From SIG598 sp045538015 (GTDB taxonomy: Bacteria; Bacillota; Clostridia; Oscillospirales; Acutalibacteraceae), in contig JAZSQO010000008.1 of the NCBI GenBank assembly GCA_045538015.1, forward strand, positions 1-64,000: 64,000 nt of DNA, written 5' to 3'. Below the pieces are notes generated by a model that saw only the letters and a list, made by a program, of their open reading frames with translations, did no database searches and was not told the DNA's origin. Positions 59,872 to 64,000 of this stretch are shown here, piece after piece (the first letter of the stretch is position 1; the number at the start of each line of letters is the position of its first letter). The translations under genes and the position numbers were made by a program.

Positions 59872-62784
59872 ATGTCAGAAAACACCGTAATGAAAAGGGT
59901 TCCCATGGACGTTCCGTTTGCGGCGGAGGATACGGCGCGATATATTTTCGTCAGCTACGCCCACGACGACAGCAAGATGGTTTTCCCGATCATTGAAAAG
60001 CTGTACGAAATGGGCTGGCATGTCTGGTACGACCAGGGCATCGAGATCAACACCAACTATCACAACGTAATCGCCGACCACGTTCTGGGCTGCGAAGTTG
60101 TGCTGCTGTTTGTTTCAAAGGTCTCGGTTACCCGCGATTATGTTACCGATACGGAGGTAGGCTTCGCGCTGGATAACAAAAAGCGGGTTGTGTTCTGCTT
60201 TCTTGATGAATCGGAGCTGCCCAGCGGAATCCGGTCCCGCGTCCGTGATACGGAGCGCCACCCCCGCACCACCCCCGATGGGCTTTGCAAAGTCCTTGAG
60301 AGCATAAAAGAGCTGACAAGAGTACCTAAGCGCAAGGCGAAGGGCATCAGGATAAACGCGCAGGAGAAAGGCGACCTTGCCGTTTCCAACGAAAGCGACG
60401 AATACAAATCGGTAGCCATGGACAACGGCGGCGTTCGCCTGACGGAATACAAAGGAAACGCCGAGAATGTGGTGGTTCCCGCCCGGTGGAAGGGTCGTCC
60501 TGTGGTGGAGTTGAGGATGACTTTTTGGAACAATAAACGCGTAAAATCCGTCACGATACCGGACAGCGTGACAAGCATTGGCACTAGTGTATTCTACGGA
60601 TGCAGCAGCCTTACCGCCATCACGATACCGGACAGCGTCACGAGCATTTGCGGTAGTGCATTCCGAGGCTGCAGAAGCCTTACCGCCATCACGATACCGG
60701 ACAGCGTGACGAGCATTGGCGATTATGCATTCCGAGGCTGCAGCAGCCTTACCGTCATTACGATACCGGACAGCGTGACGAGCATTGGCGATTCGGCATT
60801 TTACGATTGCAGCAGCCTTACGGTTGAATGCGAAGGGAATTCTTATGCGTATCGATACACGAAAAAAGAAAAAATCCCCGTTCGCACAGTAAAGCTTGAA
60901 AAAACGCTTAAAAAAAAGAAAAAAAACACAAAACGTACCGCATCAGGCAAGATGCCATTTGTCAGCGATAAAGAAGCGCCATTCGTATACTGTAGCTACG
61001 CCCACGAAAACGCAGATATCGTTTTCCCGATAATGAAAAGGCTCCATGACGATGGATTCAATATCCGGTATGATGAACTTGACCGCGACCCGTACGAATG
61101 CGCCGGCGAGATAAGGGACTGTGCGTATTTCCTTGCTTTCCTTACGCCTGCGTATATTGACTCTGCAATAAGTGAACTGAGACATTCCTTGCCGCAGGGA
61201 AGAATACTTTATTGGCTGGAAGCCTGCAAGCTGCCCAATGACATGGAAATGAATCAAGGCTGTATTCAGGGGCTTTGCGGCTGGGAACGCACCTATGAGG
61301 ATATATTAACCACTATTGAAGCCACCCTCGATAAAGGCGGCTGCCGTGGTCGGCGTACCGCTGTTATCCCTGATTTTGAATATCGGGCTGACGACACGGG
61401 CATAACGCTTTTGAAATATACCGGCAAGAGTGAAAATGTTGTTATTAAGTCGGAGTATTCCGGCTTGCCTGTGACGAGCATTGGTTGGTCTGCATTCTCC
61501 GGCTGCAGCAGCCTTACCGCCATCACGATACCGGACAGCGTGACGAGCATTGGCGAGTGGGCATTCTCCGACTGCAGCAGCCTTACCGCCATCACGATAC
61601 CGGACAGCGTGACGAGTATTGGCGATTCGGCGTTCCGGTGCTGCACCTCGCTGACGCAGATCACCATCCCCGACAGCGTGACGAGTATTGGCGATTCGGC
61701 GTTCGCACGATGCACTGGTTTAATATCCATAAACATATCTGATGGAAACAAACAATACAAGTCAGTAAATGGGGTTTTGTATTCCATCGATGGCACAGCA
61801 ATAATTGCATGCCCCGGTGGGCGGTACGGAAATTTCACCATCCCTGACGGCGTGACAAGTATTGGCTATTCGGCGTTCGACGGCTGCGCCTCGCTGACTC
61901 AGATCAATATCCCTGACGGCGTGACAAGTATTGGCTATTCGGCGTTCTCCGACTGCACCTCGCTGACGCAGATCACCATCCCAGACAGTGTGACGAGTAT
62001 TGGCGATTGGGCGTTTAACGGCTGCACCTCGCTGACACAGATCACCATCCCCGACGGCGTGACCGGTATTGGAAATTGGGCGTTCGACCGCTGCACCTCG
62101 CTGACGCAGATCACGATCCCCGACAGCGTGACAAGTATTGGCAATTCGGCGTTCGAACGCTGCACCTCGCTGACGCAGATCACCATCCCCGACAGCGTGA
62201 CAGTTATTGGCGATTCGGCGTTCCGCGGCTGCACCTCGCTGACGCAGATCACCATCCCCGACAGCGTGACAAGTATTGGCGATTATGCGTTCTACGGCTG
62301 TACCGCTCTGACGCAGATTACCATCCCCTACGGCGTGACAAGTATTGGCTATGAGGCATTCTACGGCTGCACCGCTCTGACGCAGATCACCATCCCCGAC
62401 AGTGTGACAAGCATTGGCAAGTGGGCATTCGATGGTTGCGATGACCTTACCGTCTACTGCTCCGAAAACTCCCACGCTTGGCAGTATTGCGAGGAGAACA
62501 AAATCAAGCACAAGCCCCTTGCGGCTCAGGCTCCCACTGAAACCGCAATCTCCGAAGAAATCCCCGCCGCGCTTCCCGAAACAGCTCCGGCGGCTTGCCC
62601 GGAAACCGTGGCTGAACCCTCGGCAGAGATTCCTGCGGACACCCCGGCAAAGTCCGCCCCCACACCCCGCAAAAAATCCCCCGCCCGCTGGCTTGTTCCC
62701 CTCCTCGTCCTCCTCGCCCTTGCCGCAGCTGCCGGACTGCAGCTCTCCGGGCTGTTGGATATCCTCGGACTTCTCGGGCTGTAA
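59872..62784 (+). CDS. Tail-anchored protein with two TIR domains and BspA-type LRR blocks
   Basis: The 970-residue protein has the order TIR1 (about 20-150), 4 LRRs (about 212-305), TIR2 (about 369-480), 13 LRRs (about 518-865), a Pro/Ala linker and one C-terminal membrane helix (about 940-970). TIR1 starts RYIFVSYAHDDSKMV and TIR2 FVYCSYAHENADIVF; Glu95 (VTDTEVGFAL) and Glu435 (AISELRHSL) sit at the NADase-glutamate position. The LRRs are 23-residue BspA type (ITIPDSVTSIGDSAFYGCTSLTQ). No signal peptide, so TIRs and LRRs should face the cytosol. The start at 59872 is 7 nt after GGAGG; an ATG directly before is too close. Codon use is more AT-rich than in its neighbours. Confidence 0.85.
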   Translation: MSENTVMKRVPMDVPFAAEDTARYIFVSYAHDDSKMVFPIIEKLYEMGWHVWYDQGIEINTNYHNVIADHVLGCEVVLLFVSKVSVTRDYVTDTEVGFALDNKKRVVFCFLDESELPSGIRSRVRDTERHPRTTPDGLCKVLESIKELTRVPKRKAKGIRINAQEKGDLAVSNESDEYKSVAMDNGGVRLTEYKGNAENVVVPARWKGRPVVELRMTFWNNKRVKSVTIPDSVTSIGTSVFYGCSSLTAITIPDSVTSICGSAFRGCRSLTAITIPDSVTSIGDYAFRGCSSLTVITIPDSVTSIGDSAFYDCSSLTVECEGNSYAYRYTKKEKIPVRTVKLEKTLKKKKKNTKRTASGKMPFVSDKEAPFVYCSYAHENADIVFPIMKRLHDDGFNIRYDELDRDPYECAGEIRDCAYFLAFLTPAYIDSAISELRHSLPQGRILYWLEACKLPNDMEMNQGCIQGLCGWERTYEDILTTIEATLDKGGCRGRRTAVIPDFEYRADDTGITLLKYTGKSENVVIKSEYSGLPVTSIGWSAFSGCSSLTAITIPDSVTSIGEWAFSDCSSLTAITIPDSVTSIGDSAFRCCTSLTQITIPDSVTSIGDSAFARCTGLISINISDGNKQYKSVNGVLYSIDGTAIIACPGGRYGNFTIPDGVTSIGYSAFDGCASLTQINIPDGVTSIGYSAFSDCTSLTQITIPDSVTSIGDWAFNGCTSLTQITIPDGVTGIGNWAFDRCTSLTQITIPDSVTSIGNSAFERCTSLTQITIPDSVTVIGDSAFRGCTSLTQITIPDSVTSIGDYAFYGCTALTQITIPYGVTSIGYEAFYGCTALTQITIPDSVTSIGKWAFDGCDDLTVYCSENSHAWQYCEENKIKHKPLAAQAPTETAISEEIPAALPETAPAACPETVAEPSAEIPADTPAKSAPTPRKKSPARWLVPLLVLLALAAAAGLQLSGLLDILGLLGL
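60556..62450. repeat. 69-bp LRR repeat units
   Basis: Units of 69 bp are nearly identical within each group. The first block and the start of the second use CCGGACAGCGTGACGAGCAT, the rest use CCCCGACAGCGTGACAAGTA. The switch of sub-type within one block shows expansion of two ancestral units, with possible slippage or gene conversion. Confidence 0.75.
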
Positions 62785-62818
62785 TATCATAATTATCCCC
62801 ACAACACAATAAAAGACG

Positions 62819-62857
62819 AGGGCAGCCGCGGAAATCGTATCCTGCGGCTGCCCTTTC
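62819..62857 (+). terminator. Terminator of the double-TIR/LRR gene
   Basis: AGGGCAGCCGC and GCGGCTGCCCT form an 11-bp stem, followed by TT and a T-rich tail. Confidence 0.82.
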
Positions 62858-62884
62858 ATATTTCTTGATTATCCAAGATAAACA

Positions 62885-62928
62885 ACAAATCCGAACCCCT
62901 CACCAACAGGTACATGGTTCGGATTTGT
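62885..62928 (-). terminator. Terminator of tRNA-Leu
   Basis: ACAAATCCGAACC and its complement form a 13-bp stem with an 18-nt loop; on the minus strand it is followed by TGTTTATC. Confidence 0.75.
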
Positions 62929-62934
62929 CATGTC

Positions 62935-63021
62935 TGGTGCCGGTGACCGGGATCGAACCGGTACGCTGTTGCCAGCACGGGATTTTAAGTCCCGGGCGTC
63001 TGCCAGTTCCGCCACACCGGC
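62935..63021 (-). tRNA. tRNA-Leu (anticodon UAA)
   Basis: The 87-nt gene on the minus strand starts GCCGGTGTGGCGGAACTGG and ends CCGGTCACCGGCACCA, with the CCA encoded. The acceptor stem GCCGGTG/CACCGGC is perfect; the anticodon loop CTTAAAA gives UAA; a class II variable arm (TGCTGGCAACAGCG) and the T arm CCGGTTCGATCCCGG are clear. The 3' end faces the double-TIR/LRR gene, about 150 bp away. Confidence 0.96.
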
Positions 63022-63037
63022 GTGTGGTTGTTTGTCT

Positions 63038-63066
63038 ATTATAACAGCAAACGGCGGGAAAAGCAA
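63038..63066 (-). promoter_or_regulatory. Promoter of tRNA-Leu
   Basis: TTGCTT (63061-63066) and TATAAT (63038-63043), 17 bp apart. An inverted repeat GGCGGGAAA/TTTCCCGCC (63053-63082) overlaps the -35 box and probably also ends the gene at 63117. Confidence 0.65.
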
Positions 63067-63116
63067 TGCTCACTTTCCCGCCGTCTGTAACTTTTTGTCA
63101 CTTCGATACGCCCGCC

Positions 63117-64000
63117 TCAATCGTGGTCCCTCATATAGATATCCCAGCGGGAGTTGCCGTCGGCGGCCATGAAGTAGTAGTCGCGCACCTCGGTGCCGTC
63201 GGCGTTGCTGTCGGCCTCCACGTCGAGGTAGTAGACGATGCCGTTGACCGACATCCGGTTCCAGTAGTGGCGCACCGAGCGCTCAAATTCCGTGTCGCGG
63301 TTGAGCACGAAGCTGCCGCTGACCACGTCGCAGCGGTATCCGGCGGCCTCGATGAGGGCGGCCAGCACAGCCGAATAGTGCTGGCTGGTGCCGCCGTTGT
63401 AGGCGAAGTAATCCCGCAGGAGGGAGAGCTGATCCTCGCCGCTCATTTCGTACTCCTGATAGGTGGAGTGGGTGCCCACATAGTTGTACAGCGCCTTGAG
63501 CTTGGCGAAGTTGGACATATCGTCGGTGATGACGCTTCGGATTATCTCGATGAGCTTGGCGTTGATCTCCACGTCCTCGGTGTAGGTGGGAGAGCCGGCG
63601 GTGTTGCCTATGGTGGCGGGGAACTGGTAGTCGATGTGCACGCCTTCCTCGTTCACATCCAGCTTCGAGGCCTGCTCAAAGAGGCTGGCCACCTCGCCGT
63701 AATTCACGCTTTCGGCCTCGGTGATGATGAATTCGTCATACACCCGCTCGTCCATGAATACCTCCTCCATGGGATCGAGCATACCGGCACGCAGGTCGCG
63801 GATGTAGATGACGGTGAAAACGATGACGGCCACCACGGCCACAGCGCCCACAAGGATCATCAGAGCCGAGCGGAGGATGTCCCACGGGGACATATAGCGC
63901 ATATCGGACATGGTCTGGTCGGCCAGCACCGAGAAGATGGTGGATTTGCCGGGAACGGGTATCAGCCGCCACGGGTCGATGTCCGCGGTCTTGGTTATGC
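63117..64000 (-). CDS. Membrane protein with a transglutaminase-like domain, N-terminus outside the window
   Basis: The frame is open to the window edge (294 codons seen). A membrane segment (about 50 residues in, ILRSALMILVGAVAVVAVIVFTVIYI) is followed by a linker and a transglutaminase-like fold: FAKLKALYNYVGTHSTYQEY, then YNGGTSQHYSAVLAALIEAAGYRC and VRHYWNRMSVNGIVYYLDVE. The His and Asp of the triad are there, but the position of the catalytic Cys reads Ser (AGC, 63384-63386). It is probably an inactive protease-like or structural domain on the outer face. The true start may lie beyond 64000. Confidence 0.7.
   Translation of the reverse strand, partial: ITKTADIDPWRLIPVPGKSTIFSVLADQTMSDMRYMSPWDILRSALMILVGAVAVVAVIVFTVIYIRDLRAGMLDPMEEVFMDERVYDEFIITEAESVNYGEVASLFEQASKLDVNEEGVHIDYQFPATIGNTAGSPTYTEDVEINAKLIEIIRSVITDDMSNFAKLKALYNYVGTHSTYQEYEMSGEDQLSLLRDYFAYNGGTSQHYSAVLAALIEAAGYRCDVVSGSFVLNRDTEFERSVRHYWNRMSVNGIVYYLDVEADSNADGTEVRDYYFMAADGNSRWDIYMRDHD

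Overview
The window looks like chromosomal DNA from a GC-rich, low-motility gut Firmicute, most likely a Clostridia (Oscillospiraceae-like) species. This rests on several things seen here: strong GGAGG-type ribosome sites, consensus TTGACA/TATAAT promoters, a SigH-like sigma factor, an ffs-dnaX-ybaB-recR block, a PduL phosphotransacylase, CWB2 and InlB-type surface proteins, and a BspA-type LRR protein. The genus is an inference. No plasmid, phage or CRISPR locus was seen; the only clear mobile element is one IS630-type insertion sequence.

Layout. 1-16.7 kb: the end-truncated pgk; a TIR-Sel1 protein; a YcxB-like membrane protein; mannonate dehydratase (uxuA); pduL; family 4 uracil-DNA glycosylase; an orphan metal/heme-type binding lipoprotein; trmK with a small lipoprotein; two small Cys-rich proteins; a SigH-like sigma factor; rpmB; a large lipoprotein; and an MBL hydrolase - MocR regulator - pdxY unit. 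16.7-24.5 kb: an MFS exporter behind a possible leader peptide, a radical SAM - FliB pair, two paralogous membrane proteins with duplicated promoters, and a cytosolic GH79 glycosidase. 24.5-32.8 kb: a response regulator/histidine kinase operon, a low-complexity repeat tract, a CWB2-GHL10 surface protein, a NYN-LOTUS protein with a NapH-like ferredoxin, and a hypoxanthine-DNA glycosylase. 32.8-39.4 kb: the IS630 element, smpB, gtrA, recR, ybaB, dnaX and the SRP RNA. 39.4-57.1 kb: two very large surface proteins (2231 and 3319 residues) separated by a small membrane protein. 57.1-64 kb: a lipoprotein, pnuC with a structured leader, a double-TIR/LRR tail-anchored protein, tRNA-Leu(UAA), and an edge-truncated transglutaminase-like protein.

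How the parts fit. Core metabolism and housekeeping genes (pgk, pduL, rpmB, smpB, dnaX-ybaB-recR, trmK) are mixed with accessory surface and sensory genes. GH79 and UxuA could belong to uronic acid use, although they are 16 kb apart. The MocR regulator sits directly upstream of pdxY, with three TGACCA-type half-sites around the pdxY promoter, so it probably controls B6 salvage. The intergenic regions carry a dispersed composite repeat made of an AT-rich arm plus GC-rich palindromes; the IS630 copy has inserted into one of these.

The most unusual items are the tail-anchored protein with two TIR domains, each followed by BspA-type LRRs; the shortened MocR protein with Arg at the PLP-lysine position; the 3319-residue protein with a fibro-slime-like domain and about 20 DUF11-type repeats; the composite repeat family; and the possible leader peptide of the MFS exporter. 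All functional statements come from reading the sequence; no database search was run.
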